Of a DNA stretch of 64,000 nucleotides, positions 50,895 to 59,051 are shown piece after piece (within the stretch, counting starts at the first letter, position 1; each line of letters begins with the position of its first letter). The notes under the pieces are model-generated. The model was not told the DNA's origin, ran no database searches, and saw only the letters and a program-made list of their open reading frames with translations. The stretch lies in assembly GCA_030536575.1 (NCBI GenBank), contig JAUNPS010000002.1, positions 124,001-188,000 on the forward strand, given 5' to 3'. A program made the position numbers and the translations under genes. This DNA is from Eubacteriales bacterium. GTDB taxonomy: Bacteria; Bacillota; Clostridia; Lachnospirales; Lachnospiraceae.

Positions 50895-52211
50895 CTACTC
50901 CCGCTCCCTCTTCCACTCCTTAATCCGCTCCAGCCTCTCCTTATACTTCGCCTCCATCCCTTCCTCCGTCGGTTCGTAATACACCCTCCCCTTCAAAGAA
51001 TCCGGCAAGCACTGAAGATTCGTCAGCTTCTCCTCCGTATCATGCGCGTACTGATATCCCTTCCCATAATCCAGCTCCTTCATCAGCCCCGTAACCGCAT
51101 TCCGGATCGCCAGCGGAACCGGCTCCGCAAGCTGCTGCTCCGCATCCTCCTTCGCCTGCCCATACGCCCGGTACAACGCATTCGACTTCGGCGCAAGAGA
51201 CAAATAAACCACCGCCTCCGTCAAATTCACCGTGCACTCCGGCATCCCGATAAAATGACACGCCTGATAAGCCGCCACCGCAATCTCCAACGCCCGCGGA
51301 TCCGCCAGCCCCACATCCTCACTGGCAAACCGAATCACCCGCCGCGCCACATACAGCGGATCCTCCCCCGCCTCCAGCATCCGCGCCAGCCAGTAAACCG
51401 CCGCATCCGGATCCGAATTGCGCATGGACTTATGCAGCGCAGAAATCAGATTATAATGCTCCTCTCCCTTCTTATCATAGAGAAGCGATTTTTTCGAAAT
51501 GCACTGTTCCAGCGTTTCGCGCGTAATGCGGACAGCGCTGCCCTCGATTTCGCCATTTAAAACCACCATTTCCAGGGTAGAAAGGGCGGTGCGCGCGTCC
51601 CCATTGGCAAAATTGGCAATCATCTCCAGCATTTCCGGCTCAATCAAAACATTGGTATTCCCGAATCCACGCGGGTCTTTCAGCGCACGTGCAAGCAAAG
51701 CTGTCAACTCCTCCGTCTTCAGCGCCTGCAAAACAAAAACCTTACACCTGGACAGCAAAGCCCCATTGATCTCAAAAGACGGATTTTCCGTCGTCGCGCC
51801 GATCAAAAGAATGCTTCCCTTTTCTACAAACGGCAAAAATGCGTCCTGCTGCGCCTTGTTAAACCGATGAATTTCATCCACGAAAACAATGGTCTTTTCC
51901 CCGTATCTGCGGTTGTCCTCAGCCTGCTGCATCACCGTGCGGATCTCCTTGATTCCGCTGGTGACTGCCGAAAAATCGATAAAAGACGCCTTCGTGCGCC
52001 CTGCAATAATCCTTGCCAGCGTCGTCTTCCCAACGCCAGGCGGCCCCCAGAAAATCATCGAAGAGATCTGGTCGCTTTCGATCAGCCTGCGCAGGACCTT
52101 GCCTTTGCCAAGCAAATGGCTCTGGCCCACGAATTCCTCCAGGGTCGCCGGACGCAGGCGGGCGGCCAGCGGCTGCATGACTTCCCGGTCAAAAAGTGTC
52201 AGTTGTTCCAT
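50895..52211 (-). CDS. rarA: Replication-associated recombination protein A (RarA/MgsA)
   Basis: A 438-residue AAA+ ATPase that acts at stalled replication forks. Motifs: LEEFVGQSHLLGKGK, Walker A GPPGVGKTT, Walker B FVDEIHRFNKAQQD and the sensor GATTENPSFEIN; the C-terminal tetramerisation region is complete (YWLARMLEAGEDPLYVARR). The ATG at 52211 (MEQLTLFDREV) is chosen over the open frame further upstream; it starts eight bases beyond the neighbouring stop. Confidence 0.96.
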   Translation of the reverse strand: MEQLTLFDREVMQPLAARLRPATLEEFVGQSHLLGKGKVLRRLIESDQISSMIFWGPPGVGKTTLARIIAGRTKASFIDFSAVTSGIKEIRTVMQQAEDNRRYGEKTIVFVDEIHRFNKAQQDAFLPFVEKGSILLIGATTENPSFEINGALLSRCKVFVLQALKTEELTALLARALKDPRGFGNTNVLIEPEMLEMIANFANGDARTALSTLEMVVLNGEIEGSAVRITRETLEQCISKKSLLYDKKGEEHYNLISALHKSMRNSDPDAAVYWLARMLEAGEDPLYVARRVIRFASEDVGLADPRALEIAVAAYQACHFIGMPECTVNLTEAVVYLSLAPKSNALYRAYGQAKEDAEQQLAEPVPLAIRNAVTGLMKELDYGKGYQYAHDTEEKLTNLQCLPDSLKGRVYYEPTEEGMEAKYKERLERIKEWKRERE

Positions 52212-52218
52212 TGCTCCC

Positions 52219-53484
52219 TCACCGCTCCCAGTTTTTCTCAATCAATTCGACAATGTTCGTCAGGCCCTCCCGGTCTTCTTCCGTAAATCGCCCTACGCAT
52301 GGGCTGTCAATGTCCAAAACGCCCACAACCTCTCCCTCCGCGTGAATCGGAATCACAATCTCAGACCTGGACGCCGCGTCGCACGCAATATGCCCCGGAA
52401 ATTCATGGACATCCCTGACAACCTGTGCCTCATCTTTCTCCACAGCCGTTCCGCACACGCCCCTTCCCGGCCGGATCACAATACATGCCGTTTTCCCCTG
52501 GAACGGGCCAAGCACAAGCTGCCCTTCCTCCATCAGGTAAAATCCCGCCCAGTTAATATCCTCCAGCTCCTCATACAGCAGCGCCGCAATATTCGCCAGA
52601 TTCGCCGTCCGGTAAGGAACGCCCTCAATCAGAGACGCCGCCTTCTCCTCCAATGTCTCGTAGTACGTCTTCTGCGGGAACTGTTCGCCCAGAGAAGCCC
52701 GGAAAGCTGCTATTTTCTCCTCCAGAGTCTTATCCTCCAGTCCAGTCTCAAGTTCCGTCAGTGCAGCCTCAAATTTCGCCGGATCCATCTGCTTACAGGC
52801 TTCCTTCCACGGAATCTGGTCGAATACGCTCTGTACATACTTACGCTGCTTTGGAGCCATATCTTCCAAAATCCAGCGGGTTTTCTGCCATTTCGCCTCC
52901 CACTCCACTTCTTGAAGATACGCTTCCGTCTTCTCCATAATTTCCCATATATTCCTTACATCCCGCAGCGTCTCCCCAGTCTCCAGCGAATGATTCGCCC
53001 CTTCCGTCACGTACAGCGTCAGCCCCTTCTCCTCACAGGCCCTTTGCACCACCTCCGTCTTCACCCAAGGATCTTTCGTCCCATGAAACACAATTCCCCT
53101 GCATTCCCCAAATCCAAACGTCTCCGCAAGCGGCGTATAAAACACATTCTCCGTCTCTAACCCATGCGCCTTCGCATAGGCCCCCGCCACAATCGTCCCA
53201 ATACTCTTCGAAAGAAACAATATCCTCTCATATCGCTCAAACTCCACGCCCGCTAAAAGCTCCTCCGCCTGCGCAAGCGCCCGCTCGAAAGACTCCCTCT
53301 TCTTCTCCTCCGAATTCCGCACATCCTTCGGGAAATTCCCATAAGGTACATCCACAATCTCATATCCGGCCGCCGCGGCCAGCTTCTTCGCGTAATACAA
53401 AAGCGGTTTCTCCGTATGATAGCCAATCCCCGGAAAAACGACAGCCAGTTTCCTTCCCGTCATTGCCTGCTGTTTCGAACTCAT
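52219..53484 (-). CDS. Alpha/beta-hydrolase fused to free methionine-(R)-sulfoxide reductase
   Basis: A 421-residue fusion. Residues about 10-190 are an alpha/beta-hydrolase with S94 in LSKSIGT, D138 in GTKDPW and H165 in GANHSLE. Residues about 200-265 are a helical linker. Residues about 270-421 are a GAF-type free methionine-(R)-sulfoxide reductase with C334, C344 and C368; the spacing (10 and 24) equals that of the three Cys in E. coli fRMsr. The second half repairs free oxidised methionine; what the hydrolase does is unknown. The ATG has an AGGAGG site. It is next to rarA. Confidence 0.87.
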   Translation of the reverse strand: MSSKQQAMTGRKLAVVFPGIGYHTEKPLLYYAKKLAAAAGYEIVDVPYGNFPKDVRNSEEKKRESFERALAQAEELLAGVEFERYERILFLSKSIGTIVAGAYAKAHGLETENVFYTPLAETFGFGECRGIVFHGTKDPWVKTEVVQRACEEKGLTLYVTEGANHSLETGETLRDVRNIWEIMEKTEAYLQEVEWEAKWQKTRWILEDMAPKQRKYVQSVFDQIPWKEACKQMDPAKFEAALTELETGLEDKTLEEKIAAFRASLGEQFPQKTYYETLEEKAASLIEGVPYRTANLANIAALLYEELEDINWAGFYLMEEGQLVLGPFQGKTACIVIRPGRGVCGTAVEKDEAQVVRDVHEFPGHIACDAASRSEIVIPIHAEGEVVGVLDIDSPCVGRFTEEDREGLTNIVELIEKNWER

Positions 53485-53550
53485 TTCCTGCCTCCTGCGT
53501 TTTTTCTTATCATAACACCAGAAGCCCCGCAGCGCAAATCCTGTTCGTCC

Positions 53551-55422
53551 TCACTCGAATTTCCGGTCATACAGAAGCGCCGCGATCAGCACCACAAAAC
53601 ACGACCCTGCATTATGCACCACCGCCCCCGTCGTCGGCGTCAGCACCCCCAGCACCGACAGCACAATGGCCACGAAATTGATACACATTGACAGCGTAAT
53701 ACTAAACCGAATTGTCCGCACCGTCGCATTCGACAGCCGTTTCAGGTACGGAATCTTCGACAGGTCGTCGCTCATCAGCGCCACATCCGCCGCCTCCACC
53801 GCCAGATCGCTCCCCATGTTTCCCATTGCCACACTCACATCCGCTGTTTTCAGCGCCGGCGCATCATTCACCCCGTCGCCAATCATGCAGACCGTATGCT
53901 TTTCCCCCTGCAATGCTTCAATCTCCCGCACCTTTTCCTCCGGTAACAGCTCCGACCGGACTTCCGTGATTCCAACCTGCTTCGCAAAATAATCCGCCGT
54001 CTTCTGATGATCCCCTGTCAGCAGCACCGTACGTGTATGCATATCTGCCAGCCTGGAAACCATCCCCTTCGCCTCCGGCCGCAGTACATCCGAAAGTCCG
54101 AGGACGCCAAGGCACCGCTCTCCGTCCGCCACCAGCACCGACGCCTTCCCCTGCATCCGCAGCCGCTCCAATGCTTCCCGCGCCTTCTCTCCCGGCAAAA
54201 CGCCGTTTTCCGCCAGGAACCGCTCATTTCCGCAAAGCAGCCGACGCCCCGAAACCTCCGCAAAAATCCCCCTTCCGCTGGTCATCCGGAAATCTTCCGA
54301 TTCCACAAGGGAAAGGCCCTTCTCCTTCGCGCAGGCCGTGATTGCTTTCCCCAGCGGATGTTCGCTTTTCGCCTCGGCAGAACCGGCCAGCGCCAGCAGT
54401 TCCATTTCCGTCACATCCGGCTCAAAGGAAAGCACCTCGCTGACCTCCAGCCTCCCATAGGTCAGCGTTCCTGTTTTATCAAACGCGATGGTATCCACTT
54501 TTCCCATTTTTTCCAGCGCTTCGCCGGACTTGATGATGACGCCGTGCTTCGTGGCCTGGCCAATGGCTGCCATGATCGCTGTGGGCGTTGCCAGCACCAG
54601 CGCGCACGGGCAGAACACCACCAACACCGTAACTGCCGTAACCAGATTGCCCGTAACCAGATAGGAAACGATTGCAATCAGCAGCGCCACCGGAACCAGC
54701 CAGCTCGCCCATTGATCCGCAATCCGCTGCATCGGCGCCTGCTTGTTCTCCGCTTCCTCCACCATCCGGATCAATTTCTGCAAAGAACTGTCCTCGCCCA
54801 CTTTTGACGCAGCAATGTCAATGGCCCCAAACCGGTTCAGCGTTCCACAGAAAACCTCTTCCCCAACGCCTTTATCCACCGGTAACGATTCCCCGGTCAT
54901 AATCGATTGGTCTACCGACGTCTCGCCCCGAATAATTTTTCCGTCCACCGGAATCGTCTCCCCCGGCAGGACGCGCAGAATGTCTCCCTGCCGGATTTTC
55001 TCCGCCGGAATCATTTCTTCTTTCCCGTCTTTCAGTCTCCGGCCTTTCGTTGGCGCGAGGCTGATCAAATTTTTCAGCCCTTTTTTCGCCCGGTTCGTGG
55101 TCGCCTCTTCTAAAAGCGCGCCGATGGCCATAATGAAGACAACTTCCCCCGCCGCGAAATAGTCCCCTGTCCCAATCGCCGCAAACATTGCAATACAGAT
55201 CAGAAGCGCGGAAGAAATCTTCCGAATGCCGGGATTGTGAATCACGCGCCAAACTGCCAGATACAGCAGCGGAATGCCGCTGATAATAATCGTCACCCAC
55301 GCCGGATCAAAGGGCAGAAACTGCTTCCCCGTCAAATGCGGAACCACATCCAGCAGCAAAAACACCCCCGCTACGATCGTCATCGGAAGCCCGCCCAAAA
55401 AATCACTAACCTTTTTCATCAT
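53551..55422 (-). CDS. Heavy-metal P1B-type ATPase
   Basis: A 623-residue metal-transporting ATPase without an N-terminal metal-binding domain. It has the membrane CPC motif (VVFCPCALVLATP), phosphorylated Asp in FDKTGTLT, TGE loop in IMTGESLP, the HP motif SEHPLG and GDGVNDAPAL. The last helices carry HNAGSCFVVL. Zn/Cd or Cu export are both possible. The start is the ATG at 55422 with GGAGG seven bases upstream; the longer open frame to 55707 runs through the promoter. Confidence 0.92.
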   Translation of the reverse strand: MMKKVSDFLGGLPMTIVAGVFLLLDVVPHLTGKQFLPFDPAWVTIIISGIPLLYLAVWRVIHNPGIRKISSALLICIAMFAAIGTGDYFAAGEVVFIMAIGALLEEATTNRAKKGLKNLISLAPTKGRRLKDGKEEMIPAEKIRQGDILRVLPGETIPVDGKIIRGETSVDQSIMTGESLPVDKGVGEEVFCGTLNRFGAIDIAASKVGEDSSLQKLIRMVEEAENKQAPMQRIADQWASWLVPVALLIAIVSYLVTGNLVTAVTVLVVFCPCALVLATPTAIMAAIGQATKHGVIIKSGEALEKMGKVDTIAFDKTGTLTYGRLEVSEVLSFEPDVTEMELLALAGSAEAKSEHPLGKAITACAKEKGLSLVESEDFRMTSGRGIFAEVSGRRLLCGNERFLAENGVLPGEKAREALERLRMQGKASVLVADGERCLGVLGLSDVLRPEAKGMVSRLADMHTRTVLLTGDHQKTADYFAKQVGITEVRSELLPEEKVREIEALQGEKHTVCMIGDGVNDAPALKTADVSVAMGNMGSDLAVEAADVALMSDDLSKIPYLKRLSNATVRTIRFSITLSMCINFVAIVLSVLGVLTPTTGAVVHNAGSCFVVLIAALLYDRKFE

Positions 55423-55579
55423 GAACATTCCTCCCATCCGCACGGCGTTCCGGCGGCGGACTCTGAACTGCGCAAGCGTATATTCCTCCCGCTCGCACGG
55501 CGTTCCGCCAGCTTTCCGCTTGACGCGCATCCGCACTTGCCGTACAATAAATTTGATACCAAACACTTTGTTTACTTTT

Positions 55580-55608
55580 ATTGTAGACAGAAAAAACAGG
55601 GCTGACAA
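55580..55608 (-). promoter_or_regulatory. Promoter of the metal ATPase gene
   Basis: TTGTCA (55603-55608) and TACAAT (55580-55585) are 17 bases apart on the minus strand. The 150-base leader contains a doubled GGAACGCCGTGCG segment, each copy followed by GGGAGGAAT, and a short possible leader ORF (55475-55419). Confidence 0.7.
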
Positions 55609-55672
55609 TGGATAATCTCCATCCCCTGTTTCATACGGAACATTTTCGAAAAATTGTACGGGAGGAACCGGC

Positions 55673-56236
55673 ATGGACAGACGCCAGCAAAAGACACGAG
55701 CGGCCATTTTCGCCGCATTTACAGACCTATTAGCGGAAAAAAGCTACAGTAAGATTACCGTGCAGGATATCATTGACGCGGCAAACGTGGGGCGGACGAC
55801 TTTTTACGCCCATTTCGAAACCAAAGACGATCTGCTGAAAGCCCTCTGCGAAGAGCTCTTCGGCCACATCATCAGCAGCGCCATGGACTGTACCCACACT
55901 CACGGCCTCTATTCAAACGGAAACGCCCCCGAATCCGTCTTCTGCCACCTGCTCCAGCATCTCCAGGAAAATGATCACAACATTCTCGGCCTCCTTTCCT
56001 GCGAAAGCAGCGAAATCTTCCTCCGCTACTTCAAAGACAGCTTAAACGGACTCATCCAAACCCAGTTCGTCCCCCAAAACCGCCGGGCCAATCCCGACAT
56101 CCCGCCGGATTTCCTGATCAACCACATTTCCGGGAGCTTCGTGGAAATGGTTCTCTGGTGGATCCGGGGAGGCCGGAAGCAGCCGCCGGAAGAGTTAGAC
56201 CGATATTTCCGGGCGGTGATTGAGCCCATTCTATAA
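55673..56236 (+). CDS. TetR/AcrR-family regulator
   Basis: A 187-residue repressor. The helix-turn-helix is ITVQDIIDAANVGRTTFYAHFETKDDLLKAL; the C-terminal domain (WWIRGGRKQPPEELDRYFRAVI) binds an unknown ligand. GGGAGGAA lies five bases before the ATG. It is divergent from the metal ATPase gene and may control it. Confidence 0.92.
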   Translation: MDRRQQKTRAAIFAAFTDLLAEKSYSKITVQDIIDAANVGRTTFYAHFETKDDLLKALCEELFGHIISSAMDCTHTHGLYSNGNAPESVFCHLLQHLQENDHNILGLLSCESSEIFLRYFKDSLNGLIQTQFVPQNRRANPDIPPDFLINHISGSFVEMVLWWIRGGRKQPPEELDRYFRAVIEPIL

Positions 56237-56342
56237 AAACGTCAAATATGAATGAAGCCAGATAAGGAGAAAACTCAAAATTGTGTTTAAGACAGCAGGC
56301 ACAGCAAAGTGGAGTGAATATCTTATTTGGAGGAATTACAAA

Positions 56343-56717
56343 ATGATGAAATCACTATTTGAACAGTTAGGCGGCACATATCACGAAGAAAACGGGTATC
56401 TTATCCCCGATTTGAGATTGCCAGACGAGAAAGAACAGCCGATAGGCTTATTCGGACAGCGGCCTCTGTGCTATCTGAAGGAATACCGCAGAGGTACATA
56501 TATCAATCTTCTCACAGGCGGCGGGCTTAATGCCTACCTTGCTGAGATTGATGAACAGGCGCAGGAACGCTTTGAAAGGATTGTAGAGGACATGAAGCAG
56601 GCGCAAGGTATCACAGAGCAGTTAAAGGCAGAAAATGCCTTAGAATGGACAGGGCGGCTCAACAACATACGGGCGTGTGCGGAGGAAATTGTAGAAAGGG
56701 AAATCATTTACGCATAA
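56343..56717 (+). CDS. tnpV: TnpV (transposon-associated protein)
   Basis: A 124-residue small protein of the TnpV family, found in clostridial mobile elements: SLFEQLGGTYHEENGYLIPDLRLP, then GQRPLCYLKEYRRGTYINLL. Its role is unknown. The ATG at 56343 has GGAGG nine bases upstream. A terminator follows at 56744. Confidence 0.85.
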   Translation: MMKSLFEQLGGTYHEENGYLIPDLRLPDEKEQPIGLFGQRPLCYLKEYRRGTYINLLTGGGLNAYLAEIDEQAQERFERIVEDMKQAQGITEQLKAENALEWTGRLNNIRACAEEIVEREIIYA

Positions 56718-56743
56718 ATGTAACGCTTAAAACGTCAAAATCG

Positions 56744-56776
56744 GAGGGCAAGGTCAAAATACCTTACCCTCTTGTT
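56744..56776 (+). terminator. Terminator of tnpV
   Basis: GAGGGCAAGGT (56744-56754) pairs with ACCTTACCCTC (56761-56771), one mismatch, then TTGTTTTTG. Confidence 0.8.
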
Positions 56777-56863
56777 TTTGACCTTAAAATCGGCAGGAAT
56801 ATAGAAGCTACAGTAGAGAAAAGCGTTACTCTATATTTGTTTGTAAACTTTCATCCAGAGGGA

Positions 56864-56915
56864 TTGACAGCTAATCAAAATTATCCCATAATAAAGAAGG
56901 CTAATTTTGATTAGC
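56864..56915 (+). promoter_or_regulatory. Promoter and operator of the tetR-flavoprotein operon
   Basis: TTGACA (56864-56869) and CATAAT (56887-56892) are 17 bases apart. A perfect 14-bp inverted repeat, GCTAATCAAAATTA (56870-56883) and TAATTTTGATTAGC (56902-56915), covers the spacer and the start region. This is a clear repressor site. Confidence 0.85.
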
Positions 56916-56928
56916 TTTGGAGGTGTTT

Positions 56929-57552
56929 ATGAATACGAAGCAAAAAATTATCAAAGAAGCATTAGCTTTATTTGCTGAAAGAGGCTACAACGATGTGTAT
57001 GTAAATGATATAGCACAGGCAGTCGGCATAAAGGCTCCGTCTTTATACAAGCATTTCAAGAGTAAACAGGAAATATTTAATGCTATTCTTGAAGAATTGA
57101 AACAAAGCTATACTCAGCAGGCGAAAATGCTTCATATCAACGGAAACAATACGCTGGCTGACGCCGATATATATGCGGAGGTCAATGAAAAGTCTTTTGT
57201 TGAAATGGGAAAAGGTCTATTTCTCTATTTTTTACACGATGAATATGCGAAATTATTTAGAAAAATGCTCACTATTGAACAGTTTCACAACACGGAGCTT
57301 TCCGAACTATATTCAAGGCAATATTTTGATGACCCATTGAAATATCAGAGTGACTTATTTTCTTTGTTGATTGGCAAAGGAATTTTTAAGGATAAAAATG
57401 CTAATATTATGGCTTTACACTTTTACTCACCCATTTATACCTTACTTACGCTTTGCGACAGACATCCCGATAGAGAAAGTGAAGCATTGAAAATGCTTGA
57501 GGAACATATTAAACAATTTAACTGCGTTTATTTAAGGGAGAATGAAAGATGA
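56929..57552 (+). CDS. TetR-family regulator, probably autorepressing
   Basis: A 207-residue repressor with helix-turn-helix YVNDIAQAVGIKAPSLYKHFKSKQEI. The ATG at 56929 has GGAGGTG directly upstream; the TTG at 56917 falls inside the ribosome site. It sits behind the inverted-repeat operator and overlaps the oxidoreductase gene by four bases, so it likely represses both. Confidence 0.92.
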   Translation: MNTKQKIIKEALALFAERGYNDVYVNDIAQAVGIKAPSLYKHFKSKQEIFNAILEELKQSYTQQAKMLHINGNNTLADADIYAEVNEKSFVEMGKGLFLYFLHDEYAKLFRKMLTIEQFHNTELSELYSRQYFDDPLKYQSDLFSLLIGKGIFKDKNANIMALHFYSPIYTLLTLCDRHPDRESEALKMLEEHIKQFNCVYLRENER

Positions 57553-58244
57553 AAATAGTATTGATAAACGGACAAAATCATAAGGGTAGTTCCTATCATA
57601 TTGGCAGAATGCTTGCGGAGCGATTTCCCGAAAGTAAAATTATCGAATTTTTCTTACCAAGGGATTTAGAACATTTTTGTGTGGGCTGTTATACCTGCAT
57701 TAAGAATGAGGAAAAATGTCCATTCTATACAGAGAAGAAAAAAATTATGGATGAAGTGGAACAGGCTGATTTGCTGATATTCACAACGCCTACATACGGT
57801 ATGAGAGCATCTGCTCCAATGAAATCGTTTATAGACCTTACATTTACTTACTGGATGTCCCACAGACCGAGAAAATGTATGTTTTCTAAAAAGGCTGTAG
57901 TTATATCAACTGCTGCCGGAGCAGGAGCGAAATCAGCTACAAAAGATATTCAAAATGCGTTGTTCTACTGGGGTGTACCTTATATTAAAGAATATGGTGT
58001 TGCAGTTCAGGCAATGTGTTGGGAACAGGTTTCAGATAAGAAAAAGGAACGCATAAAGCAGGATATTGAGAAATTAGTAAATAAAATCGCCAATAACCCA
58101 AATCCCCGTGTGTGTATCAAAACAAAATTTATGTTTGGTATTATGCGTATGATGCAAAACAAAGGAATGGGTTCTTCTTCCGAGGAAACAGAATATTGGA
58201 AGGTAAATGGTTGGCTTGATAAAAAACGCCCGTGGAATAAGTGA
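57549..58244 (+). CDS. Flavodoxin-like NAD(P)H-dependent oxidoreductase
   Basis: A 231-residue flavoprotein of the NADPH-dependent FMN reductase / iron-sulfur flavoprotein group. It shows VLINGQNHKGSSYHIGRML (FMN phosphate loop), CVGCYTCIKNEEKCPF, and TPTYGMRASAPMKSFIDL. It probably reduces quinones or other toxic electron acceptors under control of the TetR before it. The start overlaps the tetR stop. Confidence 0.87.
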   Translation: MKIVLINGQNHKGSSYHIGRMLAERFPESKIIEFFLPRDLEHFCVGCYTCIKNEEKCPFYTEKKKIMDEVEQADLLIFTTPTYGMRASAPMKSFIDLTFTYWMSHRPRKCMFSKKAVVISTAAGAGAKSATKDIQNALFYWGVPYIKEYGVAVQAMCWEQVSDKKKERIKQDIEKLVNKIANNPNPRVCIKTKFMFGIMRMMQNKGMGSSSEETEYWKVNGWLDKKRPWNK

Positions 58245-58253
58245 GGACAAACT

Positions 58254-58429
58254 ATGTCAAAAGCGAAATTTATTTTCTGCCCTGTTTGCGGTAATAAAAC
58301 AAGATTACAGATACAGAACTTAAAAACTTTCCCCTCTACTTCCCGAAGTGCAAACAGGAAAGTTTGATTGACGCAAAGGATTTACAGGTAACAGTGATTA
58401 AAGGGATTGAAGCGAAAACGCAGAATTGA
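58254..58429 (+). pseudogene. Cysteine-rich KTR-domain gene, frameshifted
   Basis: The first frame reads MSKAKFIFCPVCGNKTRLQI; a second frame continues ELKNFPLYFPKCKQESLIDA, then KDLQVTVIKGIEAKTQN. Together they match the short KTR zinc-ribbon proteins of mobile elements. About eight bases are missing near 58313, and one zinc Cys has become Phe (FPKC). Confidence 0.75.
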
Positions 58430-58469
58430 TTAACGAAGCGACAAATCGGTGTTTGTTCAGGAGGATACT

Positions 58470-58919
58470 ATGGCACTTAATATAGCCGAAACATTTGAAT
58501 TGTTGTTTGATAAAAACAATAATGTTGCATACAAAGCATTGCAGAACTTGCAAAAAGAAAGCCAAGAAACAGATTGTGTTTATCCCTATATGGATAGATT
58601 AAGCGATATGCTTGACAGTGATAATTCTTATATTCGTACAAGAGGACTTACGTTGCTTGCTTATAATGCAAAATGGGATAAAGATTATAAAATTGACGAG
58701 ATTATTGACAAATATTTAAAACACATAACGGATGTTAAGCCCATCACAGCAAGACAATGTATCAAGCTGTTACCGCTTATTGCAAGGTATAAACCAGAGT
58801 TAAAGAACGATATTCTTTCCGCACTTTATAAGGCGAATATATGTGTTTATGATGACAGTATGCAACCATTGGTTTATAAGGATATTCAAAAAGCGTTGAA
58901 AGAAATACAAAAATTATAA
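58470..58919 (+). CDS. HEAT-like helical protein, element cargo
   Basis: A 149-residue all-helical protein (FELLFDKNNNVAYKALQNLQ, YIRTRGLTLLAYNAKWD, ITARQCIKLLPLIARYKPEL). The regular helix pairs look like HEAT repeats. It is often seen with TetR/flavoprotein pairs of this type, but I cannot name a function. GGAGG lies five bases before the ATG at 58470. Confidence 0.65.
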   Translation: MALNIAETFELLFDKNNNVAYKALQNLQKESQETDCVYPYMDRLSDMLDSDNSYIRTRGLTLLAYNAKWDKDYKIDEIIDKYLKHITDVKPITARQCIKLLPLIARYKPELKNDILSALYKANICVYDDSMQPLVYKDIQKALKEIQKL

Positions 58920-59006
58920 GCACAACTTCTCATTTGTATAAAAACCGCTCAAACTTTCCCAATTTTTCAAGGTTTTCCTGACCTCTTACATTAAATGGAT
59001 ATGTAT

Positions 59007-59051
59007 TTTCCCTTGTTTTTGCCCTTATCAGCCGAAACAAGGGAAAGTTTT
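59007..59051 (+). terminator. Terminator between cargo gene and integrase
   Basis: TTTCCCTTGTTT (59007-59018) and AAACAAGGGAAA (59035-59046) are perfect 12-bp arms, followed by GTTTTT on plus. Confidence 0.85.

Noticed and set aside
55423-55707. 95-codon N-terminal extension of the metal ATPase
   Set aside because: It passes through the consensus promoter and the doubled leader block; no metal-binding domain is visible in it.
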